A stretch of 13,548 bases of DNA from NCBI GenBank assembly GCA_023394655.1, contig JAEXAG010000020.1:1-13548 (forward strand), read 5' to 3'. A model generated the notes under the pieces. It saw only the letters and a program-made list of their open reading frames with translations, did no database searches and was not told where the DNA came from. The DNA is from Pseudomonadota bacterium (GTDB lineage: Bacteria; Pseudomonadota; Gammaproteobacteria; Xanthomonadales; Xanthomonadaceae). The translations under genes and the position numbers were made by a program. Below, piece by piece: positions 5,846 to 13,510 of this stretch (the stretch's first letter is position 1; the number at the start of each line of letters is the position of its first letter).

Positions 5846-6162
5846 TCCGATGCCTCCCGGAGGATTTCCGCGGTGATGCGGTCGTATTCGTTGTTGGCGC
5901 GATGGACGTAGATGCCGGTCAGCAGGATGGTCAGCGCGATCACGCCGATGGCGATCGGGATGCCCAGCGTGGTGACGCCGCTGCCGAGCGGCGTGGCCAG
6001 GAGCTCCTTGTCGAAAGCGATCAGGCCGATGAAACCGTAGTAGGCGATCAGGATCGCCACGGTCATGGCCCAGCCGAAGGCGTTGCGCCGGCGCTTGAGT
6101 TGCTGGTACTTGGGGTTGGCCTCGATGCGGGCCACGATCGGGTCGGGGTGTGTCTGCGGCAT
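5842..6162 (-). CDS. yjcH: DUF485 inner-membrane protein (YjcH family)
   Basis: This 106-aa protein is the usual small partner encoded directly before actP. It has a charged N-terminus (KRRRNAFGW) and two membrane segments at about residues 29-50 and 64-87, the second ending IYVHRANNEYDRITAE as in the family. The start ATG at 6162 has GGAGA 7 nt upstream. It overlaps actP by 4 nt, so the two are translationally coupled. Its exact function is unknown; conserved linkage suggests it helps ActP assembly or activity. It lies 50 nt downstream of the porin gene. Confidence 0.92.
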   Translation of the reverse strand: MPQTHPDPIVARIEANPKYQQLKRRRNAFGWAMTVAILIAYYGFIGLIAFDKELLATPLGSGVTTLGIPIAIGVIALTILLTGIYVHRANNEYDRITAEILREASE

Positions 6163-6212
6163 GGAATGTCTCCGATGGCGGTGTTCGTGGGCCGGCGCTG
6201 CCGGCGGACGCG

Positions 6213-7559
6213 TCAGAAGCTGTACTTGACGGTGGTGTGGATGCGCCTGAGATCGCCGCGCTGGCCGTTCTCGAGTTCGCGCTGGCCCCAGCCGATCTCC
6301 GCGCCGAGATCCAGCTTCGGGATCGGCGACCAGATCAGGTTGGCGTGGACCGATTGCGTGCTGCGGGTGATGCCGAGCCCGGTCAGGTCGGTGTCGTTGT
6401 CGAAACGCGCGGCGGAATACATGAGGTTGGCGCGCAATGCCTGGTTGAAGGCGTGTCGCCACGCGATGAAGCCGCCGGCACCGGCCACCGGCTCGATGCC
6501 GCCACGGCCATCGCCCGTCACGTCCGGCGCGATCCCGAAGGCGAGGTAGCGACCAATGCCGCTGCCGGCATTGAGTGCGTAGCGGATGTCGTCCCGGCTG
6601 CCCATGTTGAGCTTGCCGGAGACACTGAGCGATGCCCCGTGCGCCTGGTCGGCGACGGTGCGGAACTGGCGGAACAGCGTGGCCACGGAGAAGTGGCCCC
6701 AGTCGCCACGGGCCTGCCAGCGCGCGGTGGCATCCGGCAAAACGTTGTCGCCACTGTTGAAACGCGGCCCGCCCAAGTACGGATGCACGCTGGTCTGCGG
6801 GTTCTCCAGCGAGAACGACCACGGCCCCTTGCTGTAACGCAGCTGGGCCTGGCGGACGAACACCGTGCCATCGGTCACGCCGACGAAATCCACCGCATCG
6901 GGCAGCGCCGCGACATCCATGAAGTTGGACCAGGTCTGCCCGGCCAGCCACTCGTTCCAGCTGACGTAGGCATGGCGCAAGGTCATCGCGTGGGTGTTGG
7001 TGCTGGTCTCGTTGCCGATGTTGGCGCTGCCGCCGCCCATGAAATCGGCTTCGATGAAGGCCTTGACCTTGTGGCCACCCCCGGTGACGTGATCGGCGGA
7101 GAACCAGAAGCGCGAGAACTGCGCGCCGAAATCGGTGTAGGGATCGGCCGCGGAGCTGCCGACCGGGATCGAAGCCGGCAGGTAGAACATGCGCCCGGCA
7201 CCGCCATCGGCGATCTTGCCATCGCTGGTGTCGGTGAGCATGGCGTCGAGCTTGATGAAGCCGCCATAGCTGAAGCGGGTGCCGGGGCTGGCCGCGGGCA
7301 TGATCGTCTCCGCCTGGATGGCCTTGGCGGCGGCAGGCGCTGCCGGTGCGGCAGGCGGCGCGACGGATGGGGCGGTGCCTGCTTCGGCCTGCCGCTGCGC
7401 GGAAAGCGCCGCGACGATCCGTTCCAGCTCGGCGACGCGCGCTTCCAGTTCGAGTTCCTTCGCACTCTGCGCCAGCGCGATGCCCGGCGCCATGAGCGCC
7501 ACTGCCAGCGCAAGCCCCAGCACCCGCTTGCGGCCGCATTGATGCCTTGTTTCGTTCAT
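6213..7559 (-). CDS. DcaP-like trimeric outer-membrane porin
   Basis: The 448-aa protein has a signal peptide (residues 1-30, ending PGIALA before Q31). A short coiled-coil heptad region follows (about 32-58, KELELEARVAELERIVAAL), then an Ala/Pro-rich linker (about 61-80). The rest is a beta-barrel domain ending in KYSF with a terminal phenylalanine, the outer-membrane assembly signal. This layout matches DcaP porins, which form trimers through the N-terminal coiled coil and pass small anionic substrates such as dicarboxylates. Position 50 nt before yjcH-actP suggests it supplies acetate or related acids to ActP; this is inference. ATG at 7559 is chosen over upstream starts because it opens the signal peptide and has GGGGA 8 nt upstream. 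Confidence 0.85.
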   Translation of the reverse strand: MNETRHQCGRKRVLGLALAVALMAPGIALAQSAKELELEARVAELERIVAALSAQRQAEAGTAPSVAPPAAPAAPAAAKAIQAETIMPAASPGTRFSYGGFIKLDAMLTDTSDGKIADGGAGRMFYLPASIPVGSSAADPYTDFGAQFSRFWFSADHVTGGGHKVKAFIEADFMGGGSANIGNETSTNTHAMTLRHAYVSWNEWLAGQTWSNFMDVAALPDAVDFVGVTDGTVFVRQAQLRYSKGPWSFSLENPQTSVHPYLGGPRFNSGDNVLPDATARWQARGDWGHFSVATLFRQFRTVADQAHGASLSVSGKLNMGSRDDIRYALNAGSGIGRYLAFGIAPDVTGDGRGGIEPVAGAGGFIAWRHAFNQALRANLMYSAARFDNDTDLTGLGITRSTQSVHANLIWSPIPKLDLGAEIGWGQRELENGQRGDLRRIHTTVKYSF

Positions 7560-7567
7560 CGGCGTAT

Positions 7568-7592
7568 CCCCACGCACTTGAATGACGTGGGG
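7568..7592 (-). promoter_or_regulatory. Inverted repeat covering the porin ribosome binding site
   Basis: CCCCACG (7568-7574) and CGTGGGG (7586-7592) form a perfect 7-bp dyad with an 11-nt centre. In the porin mRNA the second arm is CGTGGGG, which holds the Shine-Dalgarno, 9 nt before the ATG. The structure could be an RNA hairpin that hides the ribosome binding site or a DNA operator. Confidence 0.45.
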
Positions 7593-7601
7593 CGAGGTTC
7601 C

Positions 7602-7620
7602 GCGCATCCCGCGGATGCGC
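7602..7620. promoter_or_regulatory. Palindrome in the porin/acs intergenic region
   Basis: GCGCATCC and GGATGCGC form a perfect 8-bp inverted repeat with a 3-nt centre (CGC). It lies about 45 nt upstream of the porin start, close to the dyad at 7568-7592. It could be an operator or part of the structured leader of the porin mRNA. Confidence 0.35.
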
Positions 7621-7673
7621 CTATTCCCCATTGGTCGAAGCTGCACTGCAGCATCGACCATCGTCTAACGCCG

Positions 7674-7688
7674 TGGCCGGCGGCTTGC
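7674..7688 (+). promoter_or_regulatory. Candidate sigma-54 promoter of acs
   Basis: TGGC, 7 nt, TTGC puts GG and GC exactly 10 nt apart, as needed for a -24/-12 promoter read by RpoN. The start would be near 7700, about 30 nt before the acs ATG. No enhancer site can be assigned by eye, though the LuxR-type response regulator nearby is not a sigma-54 activator type. Confidence 0.4.
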
Positions 7689-7731
7689 GGCAGACTCGGG
7701 TCCAGGCAAACAACCACGGGAATCGAGAGCC

Positions 7732-9684
7732 ATGAGCAGGCCCGCCAACAGCATCCACGCCCCGGCCAACTTCGCCGCCAACGCCAACATGCGCCATCGC
7801 GAATACGTGCGCGAGTACGAGGAATCCGTGCGCGATCCGGACGCCTTCTGGGGCCGCATCGCGCAGCGGCTGGAATGGATGAAGGCACCGACCATCATCC
7901 GCAACGTCAGCTACGACCTCGCCGATTTCCGCATCAAGTGGTACGAGGACGGCGAGCTCAACGTCAGCGTCAACTGCCTGGACCGCCACCTGCGCGAGCG
8001 CGGCGAGAAGACCGCGCTGCTGTTCGAGCCGGATGACCCGGCCATGCCGGCGCAGCGGGTCAGCTATCGCGAGCTCTACCTGCGCGTCTGCCAACTGGCC
8101 AATGCCCTGCGCGGCATGGGCGTGGGCAAGGGCGATCGCGTCACCATCTACCTGCCGATGATCCCGGTGGCGGCGGTGGCGATGCTGGCCTGCGCGCGCA
8201 TCGGCGCGGTGCACACCATCGTCTTCGGCGGATTCGCCCCGCACTCGATCGCCGACCGCATCGCCGACAGCCAGAGCAAGGTGGTCATCACCGCCGACGA
8301 AGGTCGCCGCGGTGGCCGCACGGTGCCGCTGAAGATGAATGTCGATGCCGCGCTCAAGCTGCCGGGCTCGGAATCGGTGGAGAAGGTCATCGTGTTCCGC
8401 CACACCGATGGCAGCATCGATTTCGACACCCGCCGCGACGTCTGGTGGCACAAGGCGGTGGCCGACCAGCCGACCCATTGCGAACCCGAACGGATGAATG
8501 CCGAGGACCCGCTCTTCATCCTCTACACCTCCGGCTCCACCGGCAAGCCCAAGGGCGTGCTGCACACCACCGGCGGCTACCTGGTGTTCGCCAGCTACAC
8601 CCACGAGATCGTCTTCGACATCAAGCCCGACGACGTCTACTGGTGCACGGCCGACGTGGGCTGGATCACCGGCCACAGCTACATTGTGTACGGCCCGCTG
8701 GCCAACGGCGCCACCAGCCTGATGTTCGAGGGAGTGCCGAGCTGGCCCAATGCCTCGCGTTTCTGGGAGGTGGTGGACAAGCACCAGGTGACGATCTTCT
8801 ACACCGCCCCGACCGCCATCCGCGCCCTGATGCGCGAAGGCGACCACGCGGTGAAGCGCACCTCGCGCGCCTCGCTGCGCCTGCTCGGCAGCGTCGGCGA
8901 GCCGATCAATCCCGAGGCCTGGCGCTGGTACCACGAAGTGGTAGGCGACGAGCGCTGCCCGATCGTCGATACTTGGTGGCAGACCGAAACCGGCGGCATC
9001 CTGATCTCGCCGCTGCCCGGCGCCACCGATCTCAAGCCGGGTTCCGCCACCCTGCCGCTGCCGGGCATCCAGCCGGCACTGGTCGATGCCAACGGCAACT
9101 TCCTGGAGGGTGCGGTCGATGGCAACCTGGTGATCAAGGATTCCTGGCCGGGCCAGATGCGGACCGTGTACGGCGACCACGAGCGTTTCATCGATACCTA
9201 TTTCCGGACCTACCCCGGCACCTACTTCACCAGCGACGGCTGCCGTCGCGACGAGGACGGCTACTACTGGATCACCGGCCGCGTGGACGACGTGATCAAT
9301 GTCAGCGGCCACCGCATCGGCACCGCGGAACTGGAAAGCGCGCTGGTCTCGCACCCGAAGGTGGCCGAGGCCGCGGTGGTCGGCTTCCCGCACGACATCA
9401 AGGGCCAGGGCGTCTATGCCTACGTCACCCTCAACGACGGCGAGGAACCCAGCGACGAGCTGAAGAAGGCACTCAACGCCCACGTGCGCAAGGAGATCGG
9501 CCCGATCGCCAGTCTCGACCACCTGCAATGGGCGCCGGCCCTGCCGAAGACCCGCAGCGGCAAGATCATGCGCCGGATCCTGCGCAAGATCGCCGAGGAC
9601 GCGCCGGACCAGCTGGGCGATACCAGCACGCTGGCCGATCCTTCCGTGGTCGATGCACTGGTGCGCGAACGTCTCAACGCCTGA
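7732..9684 (+). CDS. acs: Acetyl-CoA synthetase (AMP-forming)
   Basis: Acs activates acetate with ATP and CoA to acetyl-CoA through acetyl-AMP in the cytoplasm, the high-affinity route of acetate use. The 650-aa length is standard (652 in E. coli). The ATP-binding loop YTSGSTGKPKG is at 265-275, the VDTWWQTETGG motif is present, and the adenylation hinge region reads YWITGRVDDVINVSGHR. The catalytic lysine, whose acetylation inactivates the enzyme in other bacteria, is K611 in KTRSGKIMRR. ATG 7732 is supported by the N-terminus and by a weak upstream GAGAG. The gene is divergent from the porin-yjcH-actP unit and has its own terminator-like hairpin. Confidence 0.97.
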   Translation: MSRPANSIHAPANFAANANMRHREYVREYEESVRDPDAFWGRIAQRLEWMKAPTIIRNVSYDLADFRIKWYEDGELNVSVNCLDRHLRERGEKTALLFEPDDPAMPAQRVSYRELYLRVCQLANALRGMGVGKGDRVTIYLPMIPVAAVAMLACARIGAVHTIVFGGFAPHSIADRIADSQSKVVITADEGRRGGRTVPLKMNVDAALKLPGSESVEKVIVFRHTDGSIDFDTRRDVWWHKAVADQPTHCEPERMNAEDPLFILYTSGSTGKPKGVLHTTGGYLVFASYTHEIVFDIKPDDVYWCTADVGWITGHSYIVYGPLANGATSLMFEGVPSWPNASRFWEVVDKHQVTIFYTAPTAIRALMREGDHAVKRTSRASLRLLGSVGEPINPEAWRWYHEVVGDERCPIVDTWWQTETGGILISPLPGATDLKPGSATLPLPGIQPALVDANGNFLEGAVDGNLVIKDSWPGQMRTVYGDHERFIDTYFRTYPGTYFTSDGCRRDEDGYYWITGRVDDVINVSGHRIGTAELESALVSHPKVAEAAVVGFPHDIKGQGVYAYVTLNDGEEPSDELKKALNAHVRKEIGPIASLDHLQWAPALPKTRSGKIMRRILRKIAEDAPDQLGDTSTLADPSVVDALVRERLNA

Positions 9685-9708
9685 GCCGGGAACGCGAAGG
9701 GACGCAGG

Positions 9709-9735
9709 CGCGCGGGCACGGTTCCCCGCGCGTTT
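9709..9735 (+). terminator. Terminator-like hairpin after acs
   Basis: CGCGCGGG (9709-9716) pairs with CCCGCGCG (9725-9732), with an 8-nt loop, followed by TTT. It lies 24 bp after the acs stop and probably separates acs from the response-regulator gene, which would then need its own promoter. Confidence 0.55.
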
Positions 9736-9745
9736 GCGCTTGCCC

Positions 9746-9751
9746 TACACT
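9746..9751 (+). promoter_or_regulatory. Possible -10 element of the response-regulator gene
   Basis: TACACT lies 10 nt before the ATG at 9762, with no Shine-Dalgarno between them. Transcription would begin within a few nucleotides of the start codon, giving a nearly leaderless mRNA. No good -35 is visible, so this is weak. Confidence 0.25.
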
Positions 9752-9761
9752 CGTTCCCAAG

Positions 9762-10433
9762 ATGCCAATGATCCTGATCGCCGACGACCACCCGCTGTTC
9801 CGGGAAGCCCTGCGCGGGGCCATCGCCCACGTGCTGCCGGACAACCGCATCCGCGAAGCCGAGGATGCCGACGGCCTGTATGCGATGGTCGATGCCGTCC
9901 CCGATGCCGATCTCTTGCTGCTCGATCTCAACATGCCGGGCGTGCAGGGGCTTTCCGCGCTGGTCCACCTGCGCGCGCAACACCCGCAGCTGCCGATCGT
10001 GATGGTGTCCGCGCGCGAGGATCCCGCGCTGATGCGTCGCGCGCTGGATCACGGCGCGATGGGCTTCATCCCCAAATCCGCGGACTCCGGGGTGATCGGC
10101 CAGGCCCTGCTGCAGGTGCTCGATGGCGAACGCTGGGCGCCGGCGGAAGCCCTGCAGGAACCGCGTGCCGCCGGCGAGGACGAGCGCGAGATCGCGCGCC
10201 GCATCAGCGAGCTCACGCCGCAGCAGTTCCGCGTCCTGCAGATGCTCTCTACTGGCCTGCTCAACAAGCAGATCGCGTGGGAACTGGGCGTGTCCGAAGC
10301 GACCGTCAAGGCGCACATGACCGCCATCCTGCGCAAGCTCGGTGCCAGCAATCGCACCCAGGCGGTGCTGCTGGCCGGCCGGTTGGCGGTCGATCCCGAC
10401 AGCGTCGAAGTGCCGCCGGAAGGCATCGAATAA
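9762..10433 (+). CDS. LuxR/NarL-type response regulator, CrbR/ErdR-like
   Basis: The 223-aa protein has an N-terminal receiver domain (about 1-120) with acidic pair D8-D9, phospho-acceptor D55 (in LLLLDLNMPG), S83 and K105. The C-terminal LuxR helix-turn-helix (about 150-212) has the run LNKQIAWELGVSEATVKAHM. Phosphorylation would allow DNA binding and control of transcription. In Vibrio (CrbR) and Pseudomonas (ErdR) regulators of this type activate acs, and here the gene lies 77 bp after acs on the same strand, so control of the acetate genes is the likely role. No histidine kinase is in the window. ATG 9768 is an alternative start. Confidence 0.85.
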   Translation: MPMILIADDHPLFREALRGAIAHVLPDNRIREAEDADGLYAMVDAVPDADLLLLDLNMPGVQGLSALVHLRAQHPQLPIVMVSAREDPALMRRALDHGAMGFIPKSADSGVIGQALLQVLDGERWAPAEALQEPRAAGEDEREIARRISELTPQQFRVLQMLSTGLLNKQIAWELGVSEATVKAHMTAILRKLGASNRTQAVLLAGRLAVDPDSVEVPPEGIE

Positions 10434-10449
10434 AGCGCTTTCCGGCCGC

Positions 10450-13221
10450 TCAGGTCCCGCGCGGCTTGGCCCGATGCGTGGCCACGGCGTTCCACGGATC
10501 GTCCGGCCACGGATGGCGCGGGTAGCGCCCCTTCATTTCCTTCTTCACTTCCGGATAGGTGCGCTCCCAGAAGCCGCGCAGATCCCGGGTGACCTGCAGC
10601 GGCCGGCCGGCCGGCGAAAGCAGGTGGATGGTCAGCGGCACGCGGCCATCGGCGATGCGCGGGGTTTCCGCCAGCCCGAACAATTCCTGCAGCTTGACCG
10701 CCAATACCGGCGCCGCCGCCGCGCCTTCGTCGTCGAGCCGGTATTCGATGCGCCGCGCGAGTCCGGAAGGCACCTCGATCCGCAGCGGTGCAAGCGCATC
10801 GATGCGGCTTCGCGTGTTCCAGTCCATGCCGGATTTCAGCGCTTCGCCCAATTCTTCGGAGGACAGCGCATCCAGCCGGGTCTTGCCGGCGAAGGCCGGC
10901 AGCAGCCAATCTTCGAGGCTGGCCAGCAAGGCTGCATCGGAAAGATCCGGAAGATCGAGTTCCGGCATCCACGCCCGCAGGCATTGCACGCGGATGCGCC
11001 ATTGCGAGGCGGCTTCGGTCCACGGCAGGGCGTCCAGGCCGAGTTCGCGCACCGCATCGACCAGCGCACGCGCGGCCAGCGCCGGATCGACACGGCCGGC
11101 CGCACGCGACGCCAGCACGATGCCGTCGAAACGCTCGATGCGCTCGCTGACCAGCGCCCGCCGCTGCGCGTCCCAGCGCACTTCGTCGCCTTCATGGAAA
11201 TGCGAGAAGAAATCGGAGCGCAGGCGACGTTCGTCCAGCGGTGCGGCACGCAGCAGCAGGGCATCCTTGGCCTCGAAACGCAGTTCGCTGGCCACCAGCC
11301 ACGGCTCGCCGAGCAGTGCACTGTCCTCGAAAAGCCGCGCCATCCTTCCGTTCGACAACTGGTAGCGCAGCGCGTCGCGCGGGTGCCGAAGGGCGATGCG
11401 GTCGGGGAAGGCGTGCGCCAGCAAATCGCCCAAGGCGTGGGCCGGAGCGTGTGCCGGTGGCGTTGCGCGACAGCCGAGCCGACGCCGCCACTGCTTCGCC
11501 GCCGCTTCGATGGCCGCCAGCGTGGCGCGGCTGGCATCGGCGGGCAGGCGACCGGCGCGGAAGTCGGCCAGTGCCTGCCAGCGCACGGCCAGCGCATCGC
11601 TGCGCGAGCGCAGCGGATCCCGGGACTCCACCAGCGCGGCAAGATCGGCGGCCAGCGCGCGTTCGTCATCGTCGCGCGCCGCCAGCAGCATCGCCGCCAG
11701 TCGCGGATGGGTGCCCAATGCCAGCATCCGGCGGCCACGGGCGGTGATCGCGCCGCTTGCATCCAGCGCATCCAGCCGCCGCAGCAGGTCGCGCGCGGCG
11801 GCGAGCGCGCCGGGTGGCGGCGGATCGACGAAACGCAGGGCATCGCTGCCCCACGCGGCCAGTTCCAGCGCCAGCCCGGCCAGCTCCACCTGCGCGATCT
11901 CGGGGCGGCGTTGCGGCGCGAGCCGTTCGGATTCCGGCCACAGGCGCAAGGCCCGGCCTTCGGCGACGCGCCCGGCACGTCCGGCGCGCTGGTCGGCGGA
12001 GGCCTGCGAGATGCGCACTGCATCCAGCCGCGAGAAACCGGAGTTCGGATCGAAGCGCGGTTCACGCGCCAGCCCGCTGTCGATCACCACCCGCACGCCG
12101 GGCAAGGTGACCGAAGATTCGGCGACGTTGGTGGCCAGCACCACGCGGCGACGGCCATCTTCGGCTGCTTGCAGCACGCGTGACTGCTGACCGACCGGCA
12201 GATCGCCATGCAGGGCGAGGATTTCGATGGCTTGCGTGTGTTGCCGTGAATCACCTCCGAAAGCAGCCGGTGCGGCCACCGGCGAGTTCACGTCAAGCGC
12301 GCCATGGATGGCGCGCGCCCGAATCGGGGCAGGATGCCCCGACTGAGGGGAAAGCGAATTCGCCGGTGGCCGCGCCGGCGTGGGCGGCGGCGTCCCGGCC
12401 GGGTCCGGCGCCGCGCCAAGCGCGCCATGGATGGCGCGCGCCCGAATCGGGGCAGGATGCCCCGACTGAGGGGAAAGCGATGCCGGGCTCGACCGGGCCA
12501 CCGCATCGGATCGTTCGTCGTCCAGCAGCTGCTGCACGCGGCGAATCTCCCGAATGCCGGGCAGGAACACCAGCACGTCGCCGGAATGCGTCGCCAGCGC
12601 ATGATCGATGGCACGACGCACCTGCGGCTCCAGCGCCTCGTCACGGCGTGCGGGGAAGTGCGCGATCTCCACCGGAAAACTGCGACCGGCGCTGCTGATG
12701 CGCGGCGCATCCAGCCACTGCGCCAGGCGCTCGCCATCCAGCGTGGCCGACATCACCACGATGCGCAGGTCATCGCGCACGCTGGCCTGCACGTCCAGCG
12801 CCAGTGCAAGCCCCAGATCCCCGGCCAGATGGCGTTCGTGGAACTCGTCGAAGAGGATCGCGCCGACGCCTTCCAGCAGCGGATCGTCCTGCAGCATCCG
12901 CGTCAGGATGCCTTCGGTCACCACTTCGATGCGGGTTGCCGCCGATACCCTGGATTCGAAGCGGATCCGATAGCCCACGGTCTGCCCCGTCGTCTCGCCC
13001 AACTGCCTTGCCATGAAGCTCGCAGCAGCGCGTGCGGCCACGCGGCGAGGCTCCAGCATGATGATCCGCTGCCCCTGCAGCCACGGCGCATCGAGCAGCG
13101 CCAGCGGCACCTGCGTGGTCTTGCCCGCACCCGGCGGCGCTTCCAGCACCAGCCGCGTGTGCGCGGCAAGCGCGGCACGGATGTCCGGCAGGACGGCATC
13201 GATGGGAAAGGTCTTGTCCAC
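10450..13221 (-). CDS. hrpB: ATP-dependent helicase HrpB with an in-frame repeat-derived insertion
   Basis: HrpB is a DEAH-type RNA helicase of unclear cellular role. With GTG 13221 as start (MDKTFPIDAVLPDIRAAL, aligning with the family N-terminus) it has 923 aa, about 100 more than E. coli HrpB. Visible motifs are PPGAGKTT (29-36), LEPRRVAAR (56-64), DEFH (125-128), SAT (158-160), ATNVAESSV (about 363-371) and QRAGRAGR. The C-terminus MKGRYPRHPWPDDPW is typical of HrpB. Residues about 237-330 between LVFLPGIREIRR and IEILALHGD are extra and include two copies of a 21-residue segment SLSPQSGHPAPIRARAIHGA plus L, encoded by two identical 64-bp palindromic elements. The gene converges on the response regulator with 16 bp between stops. 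No Shine-Dalgarno is seen; TATCCT at 13233-13228 would give a leaderless mRNA. Confidence 0.93.
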   Translation of the reverse strand: MDKTFPIDAVLPDIRAALAAHTRLVLEAPPGAGKTTQVPLALLDAPWLQGQRIIMLEPRRVAARAAASFMARQLGETTGQTVGYRIRFESRVSAATRIEVVTEGILTRMLQDDPLLEGVGAILFDEFHERHLAGDLGLALALDVQASVRDDLRIVVMSATLDGERLAQWLDAPRISSAGRSFPVEIAHFPARRDEALEPQVRRAIDHALATHSGDVLVFLPGIREIRRVQQLLDDERSDAVARSSPASLSPQSGHPAPIRARAIHGALGAAPDPAGTPPPTPARPPANSLSPQSGHPAPIRARAIHGALDVNSPVAAPAAFGGDSRQHTQAIEILALHGDLPVGQQSRVLQAAEDGRRRVVLATNVAESSVTLPGVRVVIDSGLAREPRFDPNSGFSRLDAVRISQASADQRAGRAGRVAEGRALRLWPESERLAPQRRPEIAQVELAGLALELAAWGSDALRFVDPPPPGALAAARDLLRRLDALDASGAITARGRRMLALGTHPRLAAMLLAARDDDERALAADLAALVESRDPLRSRSDALAVRWQALADFRAGRLPADASRATLAAIEAAAKQWRRRLGCRATPPAHAPAHALGDLLAHAFPDRIALRHPRDALRYQLSNGRMARLFEDSALLGEPWLVASELRFEAKDALLLRAAPLDERRLRSDFFSHFHEGDEVRWDAQRRALVSERIERFDGIVLASRAAGRVDPALAARALVDAVRELGLDALPWTEAASQWRIRVQCLRAWMPELDLPDLSDAALLASLEDWLLPAFAGKTRLDALSSEELGEALKSGMDWNTRSRIDALAPLRIEVPSGLARRIEYRLDDEGAAAAPVLAVKLQELFGLAETPRIADGRVPLTIHLLSPAGRPLQVTRDLRGFWERTYPEVKKEMKGRYPRHPWPDDPWNAVATHRAKPRGT
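12294..12357 (+). repeat. Palindromic element copy A, inside hrpB
   Basis: The 64-bp element has two hairpins: GCGCGCCAT-GG-ATGGCGCGC and CGGGGCA-GGA-TGCCCCG, followed by GAGGGGAAAGCG. It is identical at all 64 positions to copy B, 123 bp (41 codons) away, and is read in frame on the minus strand as part of HrpB. Confidence 0.9.
12417..12480 (+). repeat. Palindromic element copy B, inside hrpB
   Basis: This copy is identical to copy A and in the same orientation and reading frame. The 59 bp between the copies encodes an Ala/Pro-rich linker, so the whole unit looks like a recent duplication or double insertion within the coding sequence. Confidence 0.9.
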
Positions 13222-13227
13222 CGCGCA

Positions 13228-13233
13228 AGGATA
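13228..13233 (-). promoter_or_regulatory. Candidate -10 of hrpB (leaderless start)
   Basis: TATCCT on the minus strand ends 6 nt before the GTG start, so transcription would begin at or near the start codon itself. The lack of a Shine-Dalgarno agrees. The -35 region (near 13251-13256) is poor. Confidence 0.3.
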
Positions 13234-13298
13234 CGGGCGACGCGCGCTTGCGATGAAGGCGGAAAGACGATCACCGTCAGTGGCACGGGGCGCCGCGA

Positions 13299-13361
13299 CA
13301 AGCGCGCCATGGACGGCGCGCGCCCGAGTCGAGGCAGGATGCCTCGCACGAGGGAAAGCGG
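13299..13361 (+). repeat. Palindromic element copy C, upstream of hrpB
   Basis: This 63-bp relative of copies A and B keeps both hairpins with changed bases that still pair: the second stem is CGAGGCA-GGA-TGCCTCG. It ends GAGGGAAAGCG. It lies in the 327-bp gene-free stretch from 13222 to the window end, which otherwise shows no convincing gene. Confidence 0.8.
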
Positions 13362-13445
13362 TGCCCCTTGCCGCTGGCGGGAACGCGCGCTGCTTCCTCC
13401 GCGGACAACAAGCGACGATCACCAGCGCGGGGCGCTGCATCGGCT

Positions 13446-13510
13446 CGCCGCTCCTCCCTCGGTCAGGGCTTCCTGCCCTGACTCGGGCGCAGGCCATCCA
13501 TGGCCTGCTG
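13446..13510 (-). repeat. Palindromic element copy D, inverted
   Basis: Read on the minus strand it has stem 1 GCAGGCCAT-GG-ATGGCCTGC and stem 2 CAGGGC-AGGAA-GCCCTG followed by CGAGGGAGGAGCG. The design is that of copies A-C, with different but still paired bases in both stems. It is in opposite orientation to copy C, 84 bp away, like paired REP elements. Confidence 0.75.

Noticed and set aside
4031..5911. Plus-strand ORF of 626 codons very rich in His, Asp, Gly and Arg
   Set aside because: It is the antisense of actP; composition is what a high-GC gene gives on the other strand, and no family is recognised.
6186..6210. GCCGGC-GCT-GCCGGC between the porin and yjcH as an operon-splitting terminator
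   Set aside because: The stem is only 6 bp with no following T run, so co-transcription remains likely.
6150..8036. Plus-strand ORF of 628 codons opposite the porin gene
   Set aside because: It spans the divergent promoter region and the start of acs in another frame; a shadow in high-GC DNA.
7621..9528. Minus-strand ORF of 635 codons opposite acs
   Set aside because: It is the antisense shadow of the well-recognised acs gene and has no protein-family features.
10432..10441. AAAGCGCTTT as a terminator between the response regulator and hrpB
   Set aside because: It is a 10-bp palindrome without a loop or T run; too small to call a terminator.
13222..13497. N-terminal extension of the hrpB frame of 92 codons
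   Set aside because: The family N-terminus fits the GTG at 13221; the upstream codons read through palindromic elements C and D and have no match to HrpB.
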